Shown piece by piece: positions 5,845-12,524 of a DNA stretch of 12,524 nucleotides. The position numbers and the translations under genes were made by a program. This DNA is from Actinomycetota bacterium (GTDB lineage: Bacteria > Actinomycetota > Thermoleophilia > Gaiellales > Gaiellaceae). The notes under the pieces are model-generated. The model was not told where the DNA came from, made no database searches, and was given only the letters and a program-made list of their open reading frames with translations. The number at the start of each line of letters is the position of its first letter. The stretch's first letter is position 1. The DNA is taken from NCBI GenBank assembly GCA_013813345.1, contig JACCRW010000103.1, positions 1 through 12,524 on the forward strand, given 5' to 3'.

Positions 5845-6597
5845 CTACGCGCCAGGCGGCGAGCCTGGTTCCCGCCCGAAGCCTTTCCAGTGGTCTGTGC
5901 GAAGCCGACGGTAGTTCGGGGTTACGCCAACTGCGTTGGCCACTGCATCTGAAAATGCGAGAGCGGACTGCCACGCCCAACTCGCGCAGCCGTAGCCGAG
6001 ACAATGACTTGGCCACCAGGGGTTGCCGGCGCCGGCCATTAACACGTTCTCGGCGAACTTCCCGCGCAGCCGCTGCTCCATTCTTGTCGGAGAGTCCGCC
6101 GCGAGATCCTTGGGTTGGTAGTGCGCAATCACGTTTCGCAGCTGGATAACAAGATCAGCATCTTGATACGGCTGCGCGCCGCGCTCAAGTGGCGAATGAC
6201 CGGCAGTCACTAGGAGGAGCTGGTACTTCTCGAGTGGCCTGAGCTTCGATCCCTCCGCGGTGCCCGTCCAGAGTTGAGCTAGTGCTTGCCGCGTGGACTC
6301 CGAGAGCGGCGCGATGTAACCATCGCCCGCCGTCCCGTGATCGTCGTGGGCATCCTGGTAGAGCTCGTTGATCATCGCCTCGAGGAAGTTCGCTGCGCCC
6401 AGGATGGTCCCGAGGACCAGACCTTGGTGTTCGATGTCGAACCGCGAACCACCTTCATGAACCGCCTCGATGGCACCAGCTCGCGCTGCATTGTCCTCCG
6501 CAGCCCAAAGCAGGTACGTCGAAAAGTAGTGCCGCATCGAAACGCGCACGGTCTCGACAACGTAGCCGCGGTCCTGGCCGAAGATTTCTCGGTTCAT
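5845..6597 (-). CDS. Hypothetical helical protein with HEPN-like RxxxxH motif
   Basis: About 250 aa, predicted soluble and almost wholly helical, with no signal peptide or membrane span. The core reads GAANFLEAMINELYQDA (about 70-86), LEKYQLLLVTAG, then DADLVIQLRNVIAHYQPKD, which contains R-N-V-I-A-H. This is the RX4-6H signature of HEPN domains, many of which are RNases in toxin-antitoxin and defence systems. A C-terminal GYGCASWAWQSALAFSDAV block completes it. I do not recognise a named family, and the HEPN link is inference from one motif and helical context. GC is about 60% in three hand-counted 60-base samples, against 72-80% in flanking operons, suggesting acquisition. ATG 6597 is preferred; TTG 6612 would add five residues, and both have weak ribosome sites. 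It lies 64 bp after the methyltransferase on the same strand and faces the GIY-YIG gene. Confidence 0.7.
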   Translation of the reverse strand: MNREIFGQDRGYVVETVRVSMRHYFSTYLLWAAEDNAARAGAIEAVHEGGSRFDIEHQGLVLGTILGAANFLEAMINELYQDAHDDHGTAGDGYIAPLSESTRQALAQLWTGTAEGSKLRPLEKYQLLLVTAGHSPLERGAQPYQDADLVIQLRNVIAHYQPKDLAADSPTRMEQRLRGKFAENVLMAGAGNPWWPSHCLGYGCASWAWQSALAFSDAVANAVGVTPNYRRLRTDHWKGFGREPGSPPGA

Positions 6598-6661
6598 CGG
6601 CCTAACAGTCAATCATTCCAGAGGCGTATCCGACCGCCGCAACAATCGAAGAGCCGAGCGG

Positions 6662-7249
6662 CTAGAGGGACGCGGCGACTACGTACGTGAACCGGTAGCG
6701 CAGAGCGAGGCGAGCTAGCGGGCCTGAGCGCTCCAGGGTACGCAGCGCCAACGCAGCGATGCGCGGCAGGTTCACGCGCTGCGGGGCGAAGAGTGGGCGG
6801 ACGTCGACTCGGGCGAAACCGGCGGCGTGGAGCTCCTCACGGATTGTTGCGAGCGGGTACTGGCGCGGGTTCAGGTCGAAGACGAGCTTGCCGGTCGTGT
6901 AGCCGGCGACGTGGCGGAAGAATGCGGCTCGGTCGCGGGAGTAGTAGATCGCGCGGAAGCAGAGGGTCGCGGTGACAGGCTCGGGTGGCACGTAGTCGTT
7001 CAGGTCGCCGACTTCCGCCTCGATTCCGTGGGCACGCGCTTGCTCGACCATCTCCGGGACGGTGTCGAGCCCTTGGTAGCCGATCCCGTAGGCCTCGAGG
7101 AACTCGGCCAGGCGGCCGTCGGCGCAAGCGAGGTCGAGGACGGTGTCTCCGGGCTCGAGCCGACGGCCGACCGAGACGACCAGCTCGGCGCGGCCGGAGA
7201 AGTACGCCTCGACGTCCGCGTACTGATCGTCGTCGCTCCAGCGTTTCAC
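6662..7249 (-). CDS. SAM-dependent class I methyltransferase
   Basis: 195-aa cytoplasmic Rossmann-fold methyltransferase. Motif I is VLDLACADGRLAEFL (37-51), a variant of the glycine-rich SAM loop. The acidic residue that holds the SAM ribose follows in YQGLDTVPEMVEQA (58-71), and VGDLNDYV (80-87) and ATLCFRAIYYSRD (94-106) fill the positions of motifs III-IV. The C-terminal third is basic and probably binds substrate. GTG 7249 is the start: it overlaps the stop of the GT2 gene as GTGA. It is the last gene of the minus-strand glycosyltransferase run, so a sugar or polysaccharide-intermediate substrate is likely. It could cap or decorate the chain, but a small-molecule target cannot be excluded. 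No feature defines O-, N- or C-methylation. Confidence 0.85.
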   Translation of the reverse strand: MKRWSDDDQYADVEAYFSGRAELVVSVGRRLEPGDTVLDLACADGRLAEFLEAYGIGYQGLDTVPEMVEQARAHGIEAEVGDLNDYVPPEPVTATLCFRAIYYSRDRAAFFRHVAGYTTGKLVFDLNPRQYPLATIREELHAAGFARVDVRPLFAPQRVNLPRIAALALRTLERSGPLARLALRYRFTYVVAASL

Positions 7250-8001
7250 AACGCCCTCAGCCGTTCCGGATGCTTGCGCACGAACCGCAGCATCCCGCGC
7301 AGGTGCCAGAGCGTGTGCCGGGAGAGGAAGCGCTTGTCGATCACGGCCGCATAGTCGTGCGTGACGACCGCCGCGGGGACGAGCCAGCGCTCCCAGCCGG
7401 CTTGCGCTGCGCGGTAGGCGATGTCGATGTCCTCGACGTAGTGGCGGTAGCCGGGATCCCAGCCGCCGAGCTCGTCGAGCATCGTCCGGCGCATCAGGAC
7501 GCAGGCGCCGCCGAGTAGCCAATCGCCCTGCACCGGCTCTGACGGCCTCGTCCCGTAGTGGGAGGCTTGATGCTCGTAGGGGCTGCGTAGGAGCCGCAGG
7601 GGCGTGCGGCGCCAGAGGGTGCCGAGCAGGGTCGGGAAGCGGCGCAGGCTCGGCTGCCAGCGGCCGTCGGGCCAGAAGACGAGCGGCCCGACGAGGCCGG
7701 CGCGCGGGTGGGCGTCCGCGAAGGCGACGAGCTCTGCGATCGCGCCCGGCGCCGGGACTGCGTCGGGATTCGCGACGAGCACGTACTCGCCGCTCGTCGC
7801 TCGCGTACCCAGGTTGACGTTGGCGGCGAAGGAGAGCGGGCGCGTGTTCGCGAGCACCTCGACATCGGCCGGGACGACGTCTGCGCTGCCCGGCAGGTTG
7901 GCGATCACGAGCAGCTCGTCCACCTGTGGCCGAAGCATCGGCAGCGAGCGGGCGAGCTCAGCCGCGTGGCCGTGCGAGACCACAACCGCCGAAACTTTCA
8001 T
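7246..8001 (-). CDS. Glycosyltransferase family 2 (rhamnosyltransferase-like)
   Basis: 251-aa GT-A fold transferase that adds a sugar from an NDP-sugar donor to a lipid- or glycan-linked acceptor at the cytoplasmic membrane face. It begins with MKVSAVVVSHGHAAEL (1-16), the first strand of the fold. NPDAVPAPGAI (78-88) holds the metal-binding DXD-like site, GDWLLGGACVLMRR (159-172) the acceptor-side strand, and YVEDIDIAYRAAQAGW (188-203) the ED pair whose acid acts as catalytic base. This layout resembles WbbL-type rhamnosyltransferases. No membrane segment. ATG 8001 overlaps the upstream GT4 stop (ATGA) and its own stop overlaps the methyltransferase start. Donor and acceptor are not readable. 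Confidence 0.9.
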   Translation of the reverse strand: MKVSAVVVSHGHAAELARSLPMLRPQVDELLVIANLPGSADVVPADVEVLANTRPLSFAANVNLGTRATSGEYVLVANPDAVPAPGAIAELVAFADAHPRAGLVGPLVFWPDGRWQPSLRRFPTLLGTLWRRTPLRLLRSPYEHQASHYGTRPSEPVQGDWLLGGACVLMRRTMLDELGGWDPGYRHYVEDIDIAYRAAQAGWERWLVPAAVVTHDYAAVIDKRFLSRHTLWHLRGMLRFVRKHPERLRAL

Positions 8002-9008
8002 CGCAGCACCTCCTGGTAGACCTCGAGCGTGCGCCGCGCCGTTCCTTGCCAGGAGAAGAGGCTTGCACGCGCGATCCCTGCTGCACTCCTTTCCTCGCGC
8101 TCCGCGCGCGCCCGACCGATCGCAGCCGCGAGCTCGGGCTCGGCCGCATAGATCGCCGCGTCGCCGCCCACCTCGCGCAGCGCCGGCTCGTCGACGGCGA
8201 CGACCGGCGTCCCGCAGGCCATCGCCTCGAGCACAGGCAGGCCGAAGCCCTCGTAGCGGGAGGTCTGGAGGAGGCAGGCAGCTCCGCGATAGAGAGCTAC
8301 GAGCTCCTCCTGTGGCACATAGCCGGTCACGCGCGCGCCGCGACGCGCGAGCTCGCGGCTGAGCGACGCGTCCTTGGGTGGGCCGGCGACGACGAGCGGG
8401 AGGCCTGCGCCCTCGGCGGCGACGAGCGCGGCGAGCGGGTTCTTGCGCTCCTGGACGGCGCCGACGAGTAGCGCGTAGTCGTGCGAACCCGGTCCAGGCG
8501 TGAAGGCCGGGTCGACGCCGTTCGGCGTCACCACGATCCGCTCGTCCGAGATTCCGTAGAGCTGGACGAGGTCTCGGCGGGTTCGCTCCGAGACCGTCAG
8601 CACGCGGGCGGCTCGCTTTGTGGCGTGCGGCACCATCGTCCGGAAGATGAGGCGATCCCTCCGGCCCATCAGCGACGGGTCGCGCTCGAAGGAGAGGTCG
8701 TGGATCGTGACGACCGCCGGACAGGGGAGCCGGAGCGGGAGCGCGTACTGGAAGTGGCCGAGAGCGGCGTCGAGCCGGCGGAGGAGCCGCGGCAGCGTCA
8801 CGGCCATGCGGAGCTCCTGCGACGAGGTCGAGAGCTCGACCGCTTCGATTCCCGCCGGCACGAGCTCGGGGCGTCGCGTGATCGCTGCGAGCTTCAGCCC
8901 GGAGTCGGGCGTGATGAGAGCGAGCGCCCGCAGCAGATTCAGGACGTACGTCTCGTCGCCGGTGCGCTGCCGCCCGAGCACGTCTGCGTCGATCGCCACG
9001 AGCTTCAC
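7998..9008 (-). CDS. Glycosyltransferase family 4 (third of three)
   Basis: 336-aa GT-B fold retaining glycosyltransferase. The N-terminal acceptor domain begins VKLVAIDADVLGRQRTGDET (1-20) and includes TIHDLSF (101-107). In the C-terminal donor domain VGAVQERKN (182-190) carries the Arg/Lys that contact the donor phosphates, and YEGFGLPVLEAMACGTPVV (252-270) holds the EX7E pair E253/E261. GTG 9008 is chosen: it overlaps the preceding stop (GTGA) and removes an out-of-family upstream extension. It is the most divergent of the three GT4 proteins here. It most likely adds one sugar of the repeat unit encoded by this operon. Confidence 0.9.
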   Translation of the reverse strand: MKLVAIDADVLGRQRTGDETYVLNLLRALALITPDSGLKLAAITRRPELVPAGIEAVELSTSSQELRMAVTLPRLLRRLDAALGHFQYALPLRLPCPAVVTIHDLSFERDPSLMGRRDRLIFRTMVPHATKRAARVLTVSERTRRDLVQLYGISDERIVVTPNGVDPAFTPGPGSHDYALLVGAVQERKNPLAALVAAEGAGLPLVVAGPPKDASLSRELARRGARVTGYVPQEELVALYRGAACLLQTSRYEGFGLPVLEAMACGTPVVAVDEPALREVGGDAAIYAAEPELAAAIGRARAEREERSAAGIARASLFSWQGTARRTLEVYQEVLR

Positions 9009-9973
9009 GCGATCTCCCGCCAGGCGGCGACCGTCGCGTCGGCGACGGCTTCCCAGGTGTAGACGCGAGCCCGCGCTAGCCCCAGCTCGCACAGCTCGGC
9101 GCGGCGTGCGATCGCCTCGCGCAGGCCCGCGGCGATCGACTCCGCATCGAGCGGATCGACGAGCACCGCAGCGTCGCCGGCGACCTCGGCGGTGGCGCCG
9201 TCGCGGCTCGTGACGACGGGGGTGCCGCAGGCCATCGCCTCGAGCACCGGGATCCCGAAGCCCTCGTAGAGCGAGGGGAAGGCGAGGCAGAGCGCGCCGC
9301 GGTAGAGGCGGGCGAGCTCCTCGTCGGAGACGGCACCGAGCCAGCTCGCGCTGGCGACGCCGCCCCATCCCCGCGCGCCGACGACGCGCAGCTCGAGCCC
9401 GGCGATCCGCGCGGCCTCCTCGACACGCCGGAGGTTCTTGCGGGGCTCGAGCGTGCCGACCGCAAGTACGTAATCGCCTTCGGCGGCCGCTCCATCGGGA
9501 GTGAAGCCGGCGTCGATCGCGTTGCCGATCACCCGTACGCGCCCGTCGGGCACGCCGAGCAACTCCACGGTCTCGCGCTTTGTGAACTCGGAGACCGCGA
9601 GGACGCGCGAGGCCGCGCGAGCGACCGGCCCGATCGCTAGGCGGCCGCTCGTGCGGTGCCAGCGCGGGAAGAGCTCGGGGTGGCGAGCGAGCGCGAGGTC
9701 GTGAATCGTGACCGTGAACGGCACCGGCGAGCGCAGCGGGCCGCGAAAGGTCGTGCAGTGGAGGACGTCGAGACCGCGGGCGGCAAGCGGGAGGCCGCCG
9801 AAGTACCAGGCAGTGTCGCGGAGGACGGAGGCGAGTCGGCCGCGGCCGCCGAAGGCGAGCGGCTTCACGTCGATCCCGTCGTGGCTTTCAAGCGCGCCGA
9901 GCAGGCCGTTCACATGGCGCGCGGTGCCGGCTCCGGTCTGACGCAGCGGCGAGACGTCGACGCCCACCCTCAT
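9005..9973 (-). CDS. Glycosyltransferase family 4 (second of three)
   Basis: 322-aa GT4 transferase, slightly short for the family. It starts MRVGVDVSPLRQTGAGTARH (1-20), the glycine-rich acceptor loop. TVTIHDLALARHPELFP (87-103) and VSEFTKRETVELLGV (127-141) are typical of family members that act on membrane-linked chains. Donor-site residues are in VGTLEPRKNL (172-181), and the EX7E pair is E237/E245 in YEGFGIPVLEAMACGTPVV. ATG 9973 overlaps the upstream stop as ATGA; the frame runs 17 codons further upstream, but those residues belong to the neighbouring gene. Motif spacing closely follows the upstream GT4, so the two probably arose by duplication. Confidence 0.9.
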   Translation of the reverse strand: MRVGVDVSPLRQTGAGTARHVNGLLGALESHDGIDVKPLAFGGRGRLASVLRDTAWYFGGLPLAARGLDVLHCTTFRGPLRSPVPFTVTIHDLALARHPELFPRWHRTSGRLAIGPVARAASRVLAVSEFTKRETVELLGVPDGRVRVIGNAIDAGFTPDGAAAEGDYVLAVGTLEPRKNLRRVEEAARIAGLELRVVGARGWGGVASASWLGAVSDEELARLYRGALCLAFPSLYEGFGIPVLEAMACGTPVVTSRDGATAEVAGDAAVLVDPLDAESIAAGLREAIARRAELCELGLARARVYTWEAVADATVAAWREIA

Positions 9974-11040
9974 CCGGCGGCCTCCTCGTAGGCCGCCAGG
10001 AAGGTCTCGCCGACGGAGCGCCAAGAGAAGGTCGCCGCGTGCGCGAGCCCCTTCTCGACCAGCTCCTCGCGCCGGTCCAACGCCTCCTCGATCGCGGCGG
10101 CGATCGCGGCCGGGCTGTCGGGATCGGCGCGCACCGCCGCGGCGCCGGCCGCCTCGTCCATCGACGGGTGCGAGGACGCGACCACGGGCACACCGCAGGC
10201 CATCGCCTCGACGATCGGCATCCCGAAGCCCTCGAAGCGCGACGGGTAGACGGCGACCGCAGCGCCGCGGTAGAGCCGCGCCAGCTCCTCGTCGGAGACG
10301 AAGTCAAGGCGGACGATGTCCGGACCCGCGAGCAGCGGCTGCTCGCCCCAGCCCGAGCCGCCCGCTGCAGCGAGCAGCAGGCGACCACGGAGAAGCCGGT
10401 GGGCCTGCGCCAGCGTTCCCAGGTTCTTCCGCGGCTCGAGCGTGGCGACTGTGAGCACATAAGGCCGCCCGAGATCCGAGCGCTCGCCGTCCGGGCGGAA
10501 CTCCGGCTTCAGCCCCGGCCGCGCGACGCGCACTCGCTCGCGCGGGACGCCCAGCCGCTCGACCACGTCGGCGCCCGTGTAGTCCGAGTTGACGAAGACG
10601 AGGTCGCAGGTGCGGGCATCGGCGTACTTGGCGTTGTGCATCGACTGCGTCTTCGCGGTCGTCCACTCGGGGAAGCGCAGCGGCACGAGGTCATGGATCG
10701 TCGTCGCGCGCACGCCGCTCGCCTGCGGCGGATACATCCAGTCCGAGTAGTGGAAGACGTCGAATGCGCCGACGACGCGCTCGAGCGGCGGCCGGCCGAG
10801 CCGGCTCCAGGCATCGCGCCAGCGCTGCGAGAACGGCAGGGCCACGAGCTTGAGCTCGATGTCGAGCCCGGCGAGCGCGCGCGGGATCGCCTTCCGGCCG
10901 GCGGGGCTCGTCGGCGCGAAGGCGACGATCTCGTGGCGTCTGGCCGCCGCCTCGACGAGCCCGCCGAGGGAGCCGCGGATGTAGTTGCCGACGCCGGTCA
11001 GCGGGTGCGAGAGCGGCGAGACGTCGAAGACGATCCTCAC
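9970..11040 (-). CDS. Glycosyltransferase family 4 (first of three)
   Basis: 356-aa GT-B fold transferase. VRIVFDVSPLSHPLTGVGNY (1-20) is the N-terminal strand and Gly loop; TTIHDLVPLRFPEW (113-126) is the next conserved block. VATLEPRKNL (198-207) gives the phosphate-binding Arg/Lys, VSDEELARLYRGA (248-260) the helix before the active site, and FEGFGMPIVEAMACGVPVV (269-287) the EX7E pair E270/E278. GTG 11040 overlaps the stop of the membrane protein gene as GTGA. Residues shared with the next GT4 (DVSPL, EPRKNL, VSDEELARLYRGA) show close paralogy. It probably mannosylates or otherwise extends a lipid-linked oligosaccharide, but the donor sugar is unknown. Confidence 0.9.
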   Translation of the reverse strand: MRIVFDVSPLSHPLTGVGNYIRGSLGGLVEAAARRHEIVAFAPTSPAGRKAIPRALAGLDIELKLVALPFSQRWRDAWSRLGRPPLERVVGAFDVFHYSDWMYPPQASGVRATTIHDLVPLRFPEWTTAKTQSMHNAKYADARTCDLVFVNSDYTGADVVERLGVPRERVRVARPGLKPEFRPDGERSDLGRPYVLTVATLEPRKNLGTLAQAHRLLRGRLLLAAAGGSGWGEQPLLAGPDIVRLDFVSDEELARLYRGAAVAVYPSRFEGFGMPIVEAMACGVPVVASSHPSMDEAAGAAAVRADPDSPAAIAAAIEEALDRREELVEKGLAHAATFSWRSVGETFLAAYEEAAG

Positions 11041-12524
11041 GGCGCGGTGTACTCGAAGGCGCGGAAGTGGACGCCGAGCTCGCGGGTGTCGCCGCCGCCG
11101 GGAACCTTCGTCGGCGAGACGGTGAAGCGCGCGCTGCAGACGCCCCCCTTCGCTGCGAGCGGCACTCGGAGCTGCGTCGACTCCGCCGGCTCGAGCCGCA
11201 TGAGAGCTCTGCCGCCGCCGCTCGTCGCCGTCACCGTCTGCGGCTCGTCGAAGAGGCCGGGATCGCTGTCGAGCGTGACGGTCAGCGTGCCGCCCCGGCA
11301 GCGGACGCGCCGGTAGCTGACCTCCGCCCCCGACCACTGGTCGTTGTAGACGCCGATGACGCTGGTCGTCGAGATCAGCGGCCCGTCCGTCCGGTAGAGC
11401 GTCAGCCCGAGCCGCTCGTCGCGGGCGACCGGCTCGCCGTCGAGCGCGACCGAACCGTCCGTCAACGCGTACTCGGCGCTCACGATCGAACCATCCATGC
11501 CGCGCGCCTCGCCCGTCGTCTCGTCCACGGTGACCGCCGTCTCCGGAAAGCCGCCCGGCATCGGCCCGCCCAGCGTGTAGACCGGCCCGACGCTGCGGCT
11601 GAAGAACTCGTTCTGGTGAACCGTGAAGCGGTGCGTGCGCCCCGTCCAGAGCACGGCGACCCGGGCGCCGTCCGGCACAGCGCGGTCGATCCAGTCGCGG
11701 TGCGGAACTCGGATCCCCTCGAAGAGCGCATCCGCGGCGGCGCGCTCCATCCCGTGCGGGCCGGCGTGGATCGGGTGAATCGCCAGCGCGAAGTAGCCGA
11801 GTAGAGCGGCGGGGAGCACGAGCGCGTACCTGCGCGGGACGAGCAGGAAGAGAGCGCCGGCCGCGAGCCCCGCGAAGAGCACGACGTCGTCGAGGCGCGG
11901 CAGCGTGACCGAGTCCTGCACGTTCCAGAGCGGGACGATCATCAGCGTGTCCGAGCGCACCTTGAGCTGGAGGAAGCGCTCGTAGGGGATCAGCGCGGGC
12001 AGCACGGCGGCCACAAGGGCGGCGACCACGGCCGGAACGGTGGGGCGGGGCGCGCCGCGATCGATCCAGAGGAGGAGCGCGATCAAGAGCAGCGGCGCGA
12101 GCACGAACATGTTCCGCTCCTCGATCGCGCCCGCGAAGCGGGAGGCGAAGGCGGCGACGACGAGCAGCGTCCAGGCGGCGAGCGCGACGGTCGCGACGAC
12201 GAGCTCCTGCGCCCCGGCATCGAGCGAGCGCGCGCGGGCTGCGAGGAGGACGAAGGCCGCGACGGGAAAGACGCCGACGTACAGGTCGAGTTCCGCAACG
12301 TGCCAGAAGAGGAACTTCAGCACCTCGCCTACGTCATAGCCGCCCTCACCGACGATGGCATAGGCACCGAAGAGGTCGTTCAGGGAGGCGCCGCGCACGA
12401 CCTGGGCGGCGAGGACGAGGCCGGCGCCACCCGCGACGACGACGTAGAGCGGCAGGAACGGCCGCAGCGGCCTACGCGCGACCGCGCGTAGCAGCAGTGG
12501 CGCGGTAAGTGCAGCGAGCACGAG
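11037..12524 (-). CDS. Polytopic membrane protein with C-terminal exported domain (GT-C-like), N-terminus off window
   Basis: The frame is open to the right edge, so the true start and probably several membrane spans lie outside; the GTG at 12521 is only an internal codon. At least seven hydrophobic segments are visible in the first 265 residues or so, including PLYVVVAGGAGLVLAAQVV, ELVVATVALAAWTLLVVAAF and NMFVLAPLLLIALLLWI. Then comes a soluble, beta-rich region of about 230 residues starting near HRDWIDRAVPDGARVAVLWT, ending in VHFRAFEYTAP. The layout (membrane bundle, then a C-terminal extracytoplasmic domain) resembles GT-C/PMT-type glycosyltransferases that use polyprenyl-phosphate sugars, but the catalytic first loop is not in view. 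The assignment is therefore inference. It is the earliest visible gene of the minus operon and overlaps the first GT4 by 4 bp. Confidence 0.75.
   Translation of the reverse strand, partial: LVLAALTAPLLLRAVARRPLRPFLPLYVVVAGGAGLVLAAQVVRGASLNDLFGAYAIVGEGGYDVGEVLKFLFWHVAELDLYVGVFPVAAFVLLAARARSLDAGAQELVVATVALAAWTLLVVAAFASRFAGAIEERNMFVLAPLLLIALLLWIDRGAPRPTVPAVVAALVAAVLPALIPYERFLQLKVRSDTLMIVPLWNVQDSVTLPRLDDVVLFAGLAAGALFLLVPRRYALVLPAALLGYFALAIHPIHAGPHGMERAAADALFEGIRVPHRDWIDRAVPDGARVAVLWTGRTHRFTVHQNEFFSRSVGPVYTLGGPMPGGFPETAVTVDETTGEARGMDGSIVSAEYALTDGSVALDGEPVARDERLGLTLYRTDGPLISTTSVIGVYNDQWSGAEVSYRRVRCRGGTLTVTLDSDPGLFDEPQTVTATSGGGRALMRLEPAESTQLRVPLAAKGGVCSARFTVSPTKVPGGGDTRELGVHFRAFEYTAP

Noticed and set aside
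9974..10024. Upstream extension of the second GT4 to 10024
   Set aside because: The 17 added residues belong to an alternate frame of the neighbouring gene; the ATG at 9973 matches the family N-terminus and the ATGA overlap.
10039..11316. 425-aa plus-strand open frame, and similar ones at 8481-9062 and 11067-11804
   Set aside because: All lie antisense to clear GT4 or membrane-protein genes and carry no recognisable domain.

Overview
The window is high-GC (about 70-80% in most hand-counted samples) and reads as a chromosome fragment of a high-GC actinomycete-like bacterium. A Thermoleophilia (Gaiellales/Solirubrobacterales) origin is my best guess. It rests on GC content, frequent GTG starts, and a FlgD-type Ig protein fused head-to-tail to an O-antigen ligase. 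No marker gene in the window proves the lineage.

Layout. (1) 1-1619: a sulfur module. A cysH-type PAPS reductase (minus strand, cut by the left edge) lies divergent from a TauE/SafE anion exporter (plus), across a 67-bp intergenic region with a small palindrome. (2) 1603-2057: a HicB-HicA toxin-antitoxin module on the minus strand. hicB looks intact; hicA carries two opposite frame lesions and an in-frame stop. (3) 2117-5120: a plus-strand cell-surface polysaccharide operon: a secreted or anchored FlgD-Ig-like protein, an O-antigen ligase/polymerase and a PIG-L deacetylase, joined by 4-bp ATGA/TTGA overlaps. (4) 5137-6597: an accessory patch. It holds a GIY-YIG nuclease-family gene whose middle third is out of frame (a 1-bp loss plus a 22-bp tandem duplication that cancel), and, convergent to it, a GC-poorer gene for an all-helical protein with a HEPN-like RxxxxH motif. 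(5) 6662-12524: a minus-strand operon transcribed from the right edge: a polytopic membrane protein (GT-C-like, N-terminus off the window), three GT4 glycosyltransferases, one GT2 glycosyltransferase and a SAM methyltransferase. All five junctions are exact 4-bp NTGA overlaps.

How they fit. Regions 3 and 5 together supply sugar transfer (GT4 x3, GT2), modification (methyltransferase, deacetylase) and polymerisation or ligation (Wzy/WaaL-type) for an extracellular polysaccharide or glycan. No flippase, initiating transferase or chain-length regulator is in view. The accessory genes sit where the two polysaccharide arms converge and in the gap before them, places where insertions break no operon. 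I found no rRNA, tRNA, CRISPR array, IS element or phage gene. The most notable observations are the two cryptically broken accessory genes, either of which automatic annotation could miscall as intact or miss.
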